From: Corylus avellana
Lineage: Eukaryota > Streptophyta > Magnoliopsida > Fagales > Betulaceae
DNA: 64,000 bases
Assembly: GCF_901000735.1 (NCBI RefSeq)
Contig: NC_081547.1
Location: forward strand, 13,242,091-13,306,090
Direction of reading: 5' to 3'
The stretch's first letter is position 1. Every line of letters starts with the position of its first letter. The position numbers and the translations under genes were made by a program. The notes below the pieces were generated by a model. That model saw nothing but the letters and a program-made list of their open reading frames with translations. It made no database searches and was not told the DNA's origin. Positions 23,501-35,500 of the stretch are shown one piece after another.

Positions 23501-26500
23501 AAATTGCCAAATTTTACCGTGAGGGTGATAAGGCCACGATGGTCCACGGGGGAGGTAATAAGGCTGGTAGGTTCTTGGAGGTATCGGTGTTGGCTGAGGG
23601 TGGTCGTAAGGGAGTCATTTGGCTTCCGGAGGGACGCTTTGGGAGGGGCTGGCGGCGTTTTGCGGGAGAGCTTCGGCAACTGTTGGCGGCACAGATCAAG
23701 TTGGATGGTACGGCGGAGTTTGGGGTTCCATCTTCGGCGGGGTTTCTCATGGATGGTCCTTCTTTGGGGGTCGACTCCGGGAGGTCTTTCGTGGATGTCC
23801 TTCGATCTACTCTGGGCGTCGAGGCGAGAGCAGTTGAGTATCCGTGGTCTCTCGATTTGCTTCCGGGGTCGTCTTGTTGGGATTCAGAGTATGACGGTAT
23901 GGGGTTGCGTTCTGCCGTGGATTGCTCTGCGTTGGAGAGCTTGCCTTCTCCTCTGGCGGATGCGGCTGGGTCAGTGAGTTTGAGGAAGAAGAAGAAGGGC
24001 AAGATCGGTATTAGTGGGTTGTTGAGGCTTCTAGGGCAAATCCAACGTAAGTTGGACCGGGTCCGTGCTGGGGTTGTCTCGAAGCCCAATCGCAGGAGTA
24101 AAAGGGTTCGTTTTTTGGGCCTATCAATTTCTGCTTTGGGTTGTGATTCCGGGTCGGTCTCTGAAGTGGGTTTGGGTCAAAATTTGGATCCGGTTCATTA
24201 CTTGGATCCGGATTACTCGGATCCAGTCCATAACTCGTTTTCATTACCTTTGGAGTCTGTTTCTGCTGGGATTCCTCTAGTCTCTGAAGAGTTTTTGGAG
24301 CCGTTGGCTAGGTCTTCTTTGAGTTTGCAGGTTACCGGTTTGGATTCCGGCGATGGGTCTTCCCCGGCAGTGTTCTCTCGCTCTCCGGTGCGAGTTTTGG
24401 GCGAGATTGTTGGGTCTGCCGGTGACGGGTCCTCTCAGGGGGCTACTTTTTTCCATTCTGCGGAGGATTTACCGGCGAGCACGTTGCGCAGGGACTGGGA
24501 GGGTTCTCTTTCTTCGATGCCTGAAGCCTGCCGGGGTGCGACTGTGTCTTCAGAGATTTCTGATTCGGCTCGTCTTTCTATTCTTAAGGAGGCCTTCTTT
24601 GTTCCTTGGGAGGTGGACTCTCCGGCGAGCCCTCTTTGCAGGGATAGGGAGGTTCCTTTTTCGGGGGAGGAGGAGCTGGTTGTTCGTCCTTCTTCTCCGG
24701 CGAAAGGTTTGTTTCGTCGTAGGTTCTTTGGTCCGAGAGCTGTCTCTCCCTCTCCGGTGGTGTTGAAGGATTCTTCCTTGTCTTCTAAGGGAAAGGACCC
24801 TGTTCTGGTTCCCTCTGCGCCGGTGGAGGTTCAAGTAGGCTCTACTGTCTCACCTACCTTTGGGGTGGCTGAGCTGGGTCTTCATTCCCCTGCTACTACC
24901 TCCTTGTTCTCGTCGCAGGGATGCACTTCTCTCTCGACTACTTCCCTTCTCGATGGGGCGGCTGAGATGGGGAGGAGTCTTAGCCGTCCTTTTCCTCGCA
25001 TGACAGAGAGTGGTACTCCCATTTACTCCTCTATATCCTCGTCCCAACTGTTTTATACCCGGAGGGTGAAGGAAAAAGTCGCAAAGCAGCTGCATAAGAA
25101 CAAGGACCTGCTTGCTGAGGTTGAAGTTTCTGCCCCTAAGGTTGAAGTTCTGCTTCTAAGGTTAAGGGGTTGAGGGAGCTCAATAATCTGGATTGCTCCA
25201 TCTCTCCGGTGAAGGGCCGGCGTCGGCGGGGTTTTTTGGGATCGAAAAATGCTTTTTCTTTTCCCCCTGAGGTGCACTAGGGTTCCACCTGAGATGCACT
25301 AGGGCTTTTCTTGGGGTTTGGTTGGGTCTCTTGTATTCCCCTTTGGTTGGGTGTTTGGTTTGAGTGGGTTTTTCTGGGTTTTTGGTTTGTTAGGGTGTTT
25401 GGTTGGGTTCCTTTGTATACATTATTGTGTACTTAGAGGCGCTTTGCGCTTTTTTTGATATATATTACATTACTTATCAAAAAAAAAATCATATTCAATT
25501 ACTTAATTTATATATATAAATAAATTATTAGCACAGTAAAATAGAGTCCCCAACTATATATGGATTCCAAGATTATCACATTTTTTTTGATACGTAAAGT
25601 TTATATATCAAAAGCGCAGAGAGGTGCAACCCAAGTACACAGAAGGTATACAAGAGAAAACGCCTAATTAGGAGAAGAAAAAAGGACAAGAAAATCAAGA
25701 TAGCTAATCACTAAAGGGGCAAGCCAAGCTGCTGTCCAAGTGAAAAGCGTGTAGAAGAAGAACGCCTTGAGGTCCTCCGAGATCTCTCAGAATCCTCAAA
25801 GCATCTCGCATTCCTTTCTAACCATAAACACCATGCTAGGCAAAGGGGAACCATTTTCCACACAACGGCACTTCGAGAACGCCCTCCCGACCACCAACAA
25901 GCGAGCAAATCCACCACCTTTTGAGGCATGACCCATGACAATCCAAACCGGCTAAAGATAGCATCCCATAGAGAGCGAGCGATCTCACAATGGAGAAGAA
26001 GAAGATCGATCGTTTCCCCATCTGATTTGCACAAGCAACACCTATTGATCACAATGAGATTCTTTTTCCTAAGATTATCTATTGTGAGGATCTTCCCTAA
26101 CATTGCCGTCCAAGTAAAGAAGGCCACTCTTGTGGGTGCCTTGGTGCGCCAAATACTCTTCCAAGGGAAATGACTAGTCTCAGTACTAGTGAAAACATTA
26201 TAGTAAAATTGAACATCGAACTTCCCTTTACTTGACGGAATCCACCTCATTTTATCCTCTCCTTCCCTATTCATTTTATGAGAGTACAACAAAGTATAGA
26301 ACGAGGCTAGCACTTCCAACTCCCAATCATGAATCAACTGAGAAAAGCTAACATTCCATTGAAGAGTTCCCCCCGTGGGATCGAAATTGTCAGCACTAGA
26401 CGCATCTGTGGCATTAGCTATGATGTAAAGGCCTGGAAAAACATCCTTAAGACACGCTTCTCCACACCAAACATCATCCCAAAATCTGATTTTGGAACCA

Positions 26501-29500
26501 TCTCCTAGATCAAATCTTGTATGGCTAGACAACATCCGCCACCCCCTACTTATGTATCTCCAAAGACCCACCCCATGAGCCCTAGAGATGTTGATAGAAT
26601 GCCAACCACCCGATTTAGAACCATATTTGGCATCCACGTCCATTCGCTACCAAGCCTTTCTCTCGTGCGCATAACGCCACAGCCACTTCCCTAACAAAAC
26701 TTGGTTGAGTAGTCTCAATTTCCTGATCCCTAAACCTCCTTTGGAAATCGGAGAGCAAATCTTATCCCAACTAACCAAATGGTATTTGAATTCATCATTT
26801 AAACCTCCCCATAGAAAATTCCATTGGAGCTTCTCTATGCGCTTAACCACTGAAACAGGAACAAGAAAAAGGGACAGGAAATAAGTAGGAAGGTTAGAGA
26901 GGGTGCTCTTTATTAGAGTAACCCTACCTCCCTTAGAAAGATACATTCTTTTCCAACTTGCCAATCTCCGATCTATCTTTTCCAAAATGTCATCCCAGAT
27001 AGATTTTGCCTTAAAGCGAGCACCCAAGGGGAGCCCAGGTATTTCAAAGGCAACGAATCCGTCTCACAACCCAAAACACCAGCCAATTCTTCCCTATTAT
27101 CCACATCAGCTACCGGGACCAAAGCTGATTTAGCCATATTCACCTTTAGACCCGAAGCAGCTTCGAAACAAACAAGTAGGGCTTTAAGAGAACGAATTTG
27201 ATCCAGATTCGCCCCACAAAATACCACCGTGTCATCTGCAAACAATAGATGGGAAATGTTAACCGTCTCAGATAAACTGTTTCCCACTGAGAAGCTTGAA
27301 ATGAAGCCACTCTCGGTGGCAACAACAATCATCCTACTAAATGCCTCCATAACAATGACAAACAGAAACGGAGACAATGGATCTCCCTGCCTCACCCCCA
27401 GGAGCTACTAAAGAAGCCAGCAGGAGTGCCATTGATTAATACGGAAAAACGAGCGGTCGAAATACATTGCTCTATCCAAGAACACCACTTCTCACCGAAT
27501 CCACATCTCCTCAATAAATACAAGAGAAACTTCCAGTCACTGTGATCATTGGCCTTCTCTACATCCAATTTACAAAGCAATTCCGGTTCCCAAGAACTGA
27601 TATGACTATCCAGGCATTCACTTGCTATAAGAACCGAGTCCGTGATTTGTCTTCCTTTAATGAACGTGTTCTGAGGCTTTGAAATCACCTTATCCAACAC
27701 CCTCCTCATCCTATTAGAAAGAACTTTAGCAATAATCTTATAAATCCCACTAACAATGCTAATAGGATGAAACTCCTTAAGCTCGGATGCTCCAGGAACC
27801 TTTGGAATAAGAGAAATAAAAGTAGCATTAAGGCTTTTTTCAAACTTACCACGAGCATGAAAATCTGAAAAAACTGCCATAATGTCTTCCTTGATCACTT
27901 CTCAACAATCTTGGAAGAAAGCCATTGAGAAACCGTTCGGCCCCGGAGTCTTGTCTCTATCCATACCTTTCACCACCTCCAACACTTCCCTTTCCTCAAA
28001 AGAACATTCTAGCCGATCAGCCTCTCTCGTTCCCAAACAATCAAAGGCAAGGTTGTCCAACCTAGGCCTCCAATTGCATTGTTCAGAGAATAGAGACTTA
28101 TAGAAGTGTACCGTATGATCCCTAATGATGTCTTGATTAGAAGAAAGAACACCATTGATGGACAGGGACTCAATAAAGTTGCATCTTCTATTAGAATTGG
28201 CAATCCGATGAAAGAACTTAGTGCACTTATCACTCTCCTTGAGCCAACGGATCCTAGATTTTTGTCTCCAACTAATTTCTTCTTGTAAAAGAGCAATCTC
28301 CAATTCCCTAACAATCGCCCTTTTTCTATTATTCTCTTCTCCCAATTCTCTCTCTTCCTCCAATCTATCCATAGCCTTCAACTCTTCCGCTTTCTCTTTG
28401 CAAATAACATTCACATTTCCAAATTCATTCACGTTCCATCTTATGATATCCATCTTTAAACTCTTAAGCTTCCATGCCAAAATGAAACTCGGAGTGCCAA
28501 CGAAATTGTAAGAAGACCACCAAGTTCGCACCTTATCCACAAAACCATCAGTTTTCAACCACATATTCTCAAATTTGAAAGGCCTCTTACCCCCAATCAT
28601 ACCGTCACAATCAAGTAAGATGGGAAAATGATCCGAGCACAATCTAAGCAACCTCTTTTGAAGCAGGCTAGGATATTTGGCTTCCCATTCTGAAGAAATT
28701 AAAAAAACGATCAATCCTAGACCGAGAATAAGAATTGGACCAAGTGAATGTCCCTCTTGTGAGTGGAAGGTCCATAAGCCCCTGTTCGGAGATGAAGTCC
28801 GAGAACTCTGACATTGTGGTAGTAAACCGCGCTCCCCCCGACCTTTCACTAGGGAAGTGAGTGACATTAAAATCACCACCAATAACCCATGGCACCTCCC
28901 ACCAACTAGAAAGGCCAGCCAACTCTTCTCAAAGAAAACGTCTAAAGTAGTCTAGATTCGGGCCATAAACCCCCGCAAAAGCCCAAATAAAATCATCCTC
29001 CACATTCTTAAATAAACAAGCTACAACAAACTCTCCCACATAGACCTCGATCTTTGTAACCACCCTCTTATCCCACATCAACAAAATGCCACCAGAAGCT
29101 CCATCAGAAGCAACAAAGCACCAATCAACGTAAGCCCAACCCCACAAATTATTCACAAAACTGCTGGTAATCGATTCCATCTTTGTCTCCTGGAAGCACA
29201 CAATGTCCACCTTCCATTGTCTAAGCATATTCCTCACCCTCATGCACTTATTGCCCTCATTCAAACCCCTCACGTTCCAAGAAACAATCCTAGGCTTCAT
29301 GACAGATCTCTATGAGTTCTTCCCTTAGCCCTCCCCCTAACATGCAAGGTTATTGAGTTCTCTCATACCTTTCTTCCCCGTATTTGAGGCCACACCCGTT
29401 CCCTTTCCTTCATTACGCGCGATAATAGTCGTGAACAGCTCTGAAAGCTTCCTTTCATACCCATCACACGAGATCCCCACATAGTGACTAAACTCCCTAC

Positions 29501-32500
29501 AAGCTTTAGAAATCTATCAGCAGAATTGGACCCCTTCTTCATCAAAAACCCCTTAGCTGGACAGCACGCCAGCGGACTGTGTTCTTCCACCTCATATACT
29601 TCCAATTCTAGACTTGCCAACCTGGACTCCCTGAGAATAATAGGATTTTCCACCAACTGAGAAACAATACACTTCCATGCTGGCTTTAGAGGATCCACTA
29701 TCCGTGTCCTTTCGGATTTCCAAAGTGACATCCTGACAATCTCCCATCGTATCTTCCATCCCTTTTGTCAACCCATCTTCCACCTCTGCCTCGGTAGGAA
29801 AAAAATCCACAATCCTAGTTTCTATCTCGCAAACTTTCAAGGATGATGGGTTAGCTGCATTACTTGATCTAGATATCTCTACCCCCCCCATGACTGTCCC
29901 CCTCGCTGCCGGAATCCCCAGGAACAGCCCCTGCTGGCACAACCCGATACTCAGAGACTGCCGGAGCGCCTGCTGGTAGTTTTCCCAGAAGATTTAAGCC
30001 CCTATCGCCTCCCCCCACCTCGCCCGCTTCCTCCAAATGCTTCATCGGCGTCCTCTGTCTTCGACCCAGGTGTAAAACACCATTCATCATGCCGGTCAGT
30101 GCCATACCCACACTGATTGGGGCTTTTCCCAAAATACCCAACTCAGATATTGCCGATGAGCCTACCTGAGGTTGACCCAGCGTAAAGCAATGCCCGACGA
30201 CAGACGAGGAAGCACCTGGATCTCCTAATTTGGTCGTCATCCTAGTCCTTTGAAATTGTTTCACTCTTCTCGGCCTTATTCTCCTATATTTCTTACCAAA
30301 CCTTTTGGGCCCAGCGTCTACTGCATGAGTCACGCCCATCTTCTGGTTGAGCTGGATGCCATCACCTTCCAAAGCTTCAAGATTGGTTTACGCAGGCCCA
30401 AGCTCCGAAGGCCCATTGATGTATGAAGCCCGTTTGCCCACTGCTAGCCGCTCCAAGCTACACCCAATCTCCAGCTGTAATTTTTCCAACGAATTTCTTA
30501 GATTGCCGTATTCGATGTCTCCAAATACCACGTACCCATTGTCAGAACATTCCTTCCTATCAGGTCCAGTACAACCCTTCGTAACCGCCATAGCATGAGA
30601 CAAAGCATTGCTACCTAACAAAACAGCTGTCGCCGGAGCTGGATTTGCCGGAGAAATGGACTGCACCGGTGACAGAATCGCTGGAAATTCATTGGCGTAC
30701 CTCTGTCTCTCTTCATCTTTCAGCAAAGTTCCCATATCCTTTTCCTTGCCCTTTGATGTCGCCGGACAACCCACCAGAGACTTGAGGATGGTCACTGGAC
30801 CTGAACTAGCTGGAACAGAGACATGACTACACTTCTTCGTCTGTGACTCGCCTGGACCTACGTTTCCCTCTGACAACCATTTGGGCACCCTAGCGATAGG
30901 TTCAGACGATGGCCCAAATAATTCCTCATTCAGACGCAGTGTGGATTGCAGCACCTCAGTAAAACTTCTCTTCTTCTTCCCTGCATCGTTTCTTTGGGCC
31001 AAATGTGGTTGGAGAAACCTTATGGCTATTTGTAGTTCAAACTCAAGTTTATTCCATCCTATCTGATTTTTTCCTTTCGGCACCATGACTGCCTTAGGCT
31101 TCTCCCTCCCCTCACATTCTTCAATCACCAAAAATATGCCGCACCTATTAGAACATTTCTGGGCTAGCACTCGAGGGTACCCTGGTTTAGATTGATCTCT
31201 AAACACCCTTGAATCCTTCACTGACATCAACTCCTCAAAAATGTTCAGAAGCCATATTGCTTCACTACTTCCCAACCTTATGAACCTCACTAGCCCCCTG
31301 CTTCTCTCCTTGAATATCAAACTAGTATCACCATCCATCACCGTCATCTGAAAATCTTTGGATTCCACCGACCAGTTCTTAATAAACCCATCTCGCCACC
31401 ACTGGCAGCTCGCCTGAGACAAAAAGCTATTCCTCCCACACCTCGTCCGGGAAGGAAAAGAAGAGAGAGAAGAGAGCTTTTTTTTTTTTTTTTTTAAAAA
31501 ATTTTTGTCTTCTAGCAAGCACCATGAAATTTATCACATTTGATATAGAATTTATTATATCACGATCCAAAAAAAATGCTGCCATATCTATACCCTAGAA
31601 AGATCAGTTCTAACTATATTATACCCCACAAAGATTAGTTATAGTTAACTCCCTGAAATTATTTATATAACGCATTATCATCTAGTAGACACCAAATGTG
31701 AAACTTATCATATAGTCATGCAATGCCTTCACAATCTTCACAATTAGGGGTATCACAATTTCCCCCACACATATATACCCGTGTAATGCCTATATAATCC
31801 ATGTAATTTGGAGAATCTCAACTTCTTCACTCAAATTCCTAATGTTCTTGTCAGGTTCGCATTGGACCAAACTGTCTTTAGCAGCACATGACTTGATTAA
31901 GTTGGCTTTGATACCAATTGTCATGATTTGTTTTTATAAGTATACCAATGTCATGACTGAGGAAATGTTAGCCATATGCGTTACATGAAAGGGGCTAGTC
32001 ACAGTTAGATTTTTTCGAAATCGCTTATATAGCCCAGTACCATATAGGATATGAAAAACGGGTGTTTAGACCCCAATGCAATATACCAACAATTATAAAT
32101 ATACCTAAAATTATGCAAGCAGTAAAAGCAATATATCAAACCACAAAAATATGAACCAATCAAGCATACACCAACACAATTTTGTTAATGGAGTGAAAAC
32201 CCTTTGAATCACACATTAAAGGTAAAACCATTATGGAGCATCCAAACTCAAGAAACCAATCACTAAGAAGAATTCATAGTACAAGCAAAACACACGTACA
32301 ACTCTTGTAATGGTTTAGACATTTGTATGCAGACAAGTACCCTCACTTGCCTCCTGCCACTGTAACTCTAGATCCCCCTTTGGGCAATTCTTTTACTTGG
32401 TCTCCTTTACGGACCTACCAGTAAGCTTTAAGTTGTTGATGTAGACTACGTGGTTTGATCAACTCCAAGAGAATGAACAATTCAACTCGCAACATAAGGT

Positions 32501-35500
32501 TTCTCTTGGCACACAATAAACGGCTAAGCACTCAATTTATAATGTCTTAAAGACCTCAACTTTAGCTCAACTCAGCTCATGGAAAATTGTGCCTCTCGAA
32601 GTCCTTTTATAGACTTGAAATATTAGACTTAAAACTTAAAGAAGTTAGTTTAGATTTAAAGTGGCAGCATCTGGACAGGTAAGTGAGCTGTCTGGACACT
32701 TTTAGGGTTACATTCCTTTAACATGTGAGCCATCAGGAAATCGGCAGACAAGAGTTTATGTATCTTTAAACCGTCCGGACATGTGTGAACACTCCAACTG
32801 ACAAAATATTCTGTTTCCCCAAAACATTTAGGCAGGTGAGAATGGACTTGCAAATGAAACATACTGTCTGAGCAATCGGACACCTGTGAATGAACCATTA
32901 GATGATACACTGCCTTCACATTCTGTCCAGACACCTACAGGCGGACTTGTGAATGGAGCTCTATGTACTTGAATTTCTTGAAGGAATTTTAACTCAAACC
33001 CAAGTACAAATCTACCCAACCACATATTACATTTTGGCACTTGTTTTGAGCACCGAGTTGGCTAATCAAAAACCTGACAAATTCTCTATTTGGCCATTTG
33101 GTGACAAAACAATAAAATTGGACAAGATTACCGGATTTACCCCAAGACTCATCTAAACCTAACAAACCATGGAAATAGGTTCGATATGAATTATTGGAAA
33201 GAGTATTTCCTGAAATCATGAACAAACTTATAAAACGCATGGGGAAGTGACAAATAAATAAAGTAGCTCAACAACTATAAAATTGAAATCAAACTCATGA
33301 GCAAGTACTGAAGAAGTAACTGAATTTTCATTTCATATATCTTTACAGCATGACATTGATGGTAGAATACTAAGTTCACTAAAATTAATTCAGTACATCC
33401 ACAAACCAATATAAGTTAACATTAGTCAAGAAATATCCAAAAAATATATCCCCGAAATATCTCCCCCTTTTTTTCACCAGGGGAAAAAGGGAAAGATCAA
33501 CCAAATATCTTGTATTATTTATAATTGATCGAGGTAAGTCCTTGTCTTTTTACATTTTTTCCTTCTTGCGAGTTATGAAAACATTTAGTGACAAGTTTTT
33601 ATCTTTTGCAGTATAGAATGCACCCTGAAATATGTCGGTTTCCTTCTTTGCATTTTTATGATGGAAAGCTGCTAAATGGTGATAAAATGTCGAGCAAGTC
33701 AGCTCCTTTTCATGAAATTGAGGGTCTTGGGCCATATGTATTTTATGACATTGTTGATGGCCGGGAGCATCGTAGTAAGAATTCAGGTGCATTGTCCCTT
33801 TACAATGAAAATGAGGCTGATGCTGCAGTTGAAGTTATTAGGTTTTGCAAGAAAAGGTAGGCGACTCTTTTGGATACGTTGTTTATCAAGAAGACATACA
33901 CAAACTTCTACTTGTTGATTTATTGCTTTTAATGTTGTATTTGGATACATTGTTTAGGTTCCCATCTGAATTTATTGGTGGAAGAATTGGGATCATAACT
34001 CCATATAAATGTCAACTCTCACTTTTACGTTCTCGTTTTTCAAGTGCATTTGGATCTTCTGTCGTAGATGATGTGGAATTTAATACAGTTGATGGTTTCC
34101 AAGGTCGGGAGGTTGATATACTTATACTTTCCACTGTTAGAGCGGGGGAGCCTAGCTCTGCTTCACTTGGGATCAACTCGAGCAGTATTGGGTTTGTTGC
34201 TGATGTGAGAAGGATGAATGTTGCATTGACAAGAGCCAAGCTTTCTCTCTGGATCTTGGGTAATGCCAGGACTTTGCAGAAAAACCATAAATGGGCTGCC
34301 CTTTTGAAGGATGCTAAAGAGAGAAACTTGGTTATTTCTGTTAAAATGCCGTACCAGTCCATGTTTAAAACAGCCGATTATAAAGATGCTGTTCCAGGAA
34401 ATTCTTATAATCATTCAAGACAGCAGAAGCATGTTGAAAAGGGTAAAGATGCTAGCCAGCATGCAAAACAAAATGAGAGCACTGTAAAGCGAACCTTTGG
34501 AAGGAAAACAAAATATGCAGGCTATGCAGATCAGAGTAAAAGAACAGGTGTAGAAGATGAAAAAGATCTGCCAGCAAGTAGAGAAAATATGCTAAATAAC
34601 AGATGTGCCAAAGATGAAGATGATTTTCTAATAAAGAAAGATTCATCTTTAGTTGCAGATGGTAACAACAGAATCTCTGAGGATGTTGAGTCTGCAATCT
34701 CAGGGAAACGTGTTACAGGTGGTGAAAGAAAAGGCAAAGAGAGTAGTGAAAAGAAAGTGAGATTAGGGAATACTCATATGAGCAAGCGGAAAGTTAATTT
34801 TGAAAATTCTATGAGTAATCCAGACCACTCTAGACGAGAATTGGGTGATAGTCATAACCTTTTGAAATCACAAGCGTCCAAAAGACCAAAAAAATCTTTT
34901 GAAGTAGATAGAGGCCTGGGGAATCAGGAAGTTGCCGCTCCTTTAACTGAAGGCAGCCTGAAGGAGAGAGATGTAAATCATAGAGGTAAAGCCCCGAGTC
35001 AGGTAGGCCCTGGAGATTTGATTGCAAAAAGGAAACAACAACGTGAAGCTGTTGATGCTATTCTTTACTCTTCTCTGATATCATCTAAGAAGCCTGAAGC
35101 ATCGATGAAACCTGTGCCTGCTAATAGGCCTCTTTCCTCATCATCAACTGTTGGTGGTGGCATAAAACCAGCCAAAACAAGAAAAGGTATACATTTTTGC
35201 TTGGCTACTATTTTAGGTATGACACATTCTAATCTTGCTCGACTGCTATTTTAGGTATGATACTTTTTTGCTCTAAACCAGAAATAAAACCACTGAACCG
35301 GTCTGAATATGCTCTGAACCGGAAAGAAAACAAATGAACTGGTCGAAGAAGACACTGAACCAGATGAGAAAGGTGCTGAACCGCCTGAAAAACAACATAA
35401 ACCAGCCTGAACTGGCCAGTAATCAAGAAAAACCGGCTGAACCAGATTAGAAACAATGCAAACCTCCTGACCTGGCTGAAAACCACTGAGGAACACTGAG

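Larger units (their letters stand above)
22859..25487 (+). mobile_element. ORF1-only LINE 'D' with 18 bp target-site duplication
   Basis: An 18 bp direct repeat (22841-22858 and 25488-25505, starting atcatattcaatt) flanks the element, and it ends in an A-run. It carries a single ORF1-type gene and no endonuclease or reverse transcriptase. The last 60 bases (...gtacttagaggcgctttgcgc...gatatatattacat...) resemble the reversed 3' end of the neighbouring L1 'C' (gatacgtaaag...gcgcagagaggtgcaac...gtacac). L1 machinery could therefore recognise the shared tail (inference). The 5' leader has CT repeats near 22940-22976. An assembly gap interrupts the 5' part. Confidence 0.82.
25584..31530 (-). mobile_element. 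Near full-length L1 LINE 'C'
   Basis: The plus strand begins with a short T-run (the reversed tail), and the element reads leftward through ORF1 and ORF2 for about 5.9 kb. A short direct repeat ttatcacattt brackets it (about 25574-25583 and 31531-31541), although the T-run blurs the left edge. The order on the minus strand is ORF1 (31518-29363), AP endonuclease (29300-28670), linker, reverse transcriptase (28880-26650) and C-terminal zinc-finger-like domain (26643-25711). Several stops and frameshifts make it inactive. Confidence 0.85.
22543..33611 (+). other. Intron 19 (11,069 nt), expanded by retroelements
   Basis: Donor AACAG|GTGAAG and acceptor tgcag|TATAGA join motif III to motif IV sequence in phase 0. 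The intron contains the ORF1-only LINE, the full-length dead L1, a TRIM-like element and an assembly gap. About 32090-33600 is repetitive-looking DNA with gtccggac-type motifs that may be the remains of an LTR. I found no coding domain or firm ends in it. Confidence 0.85.
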
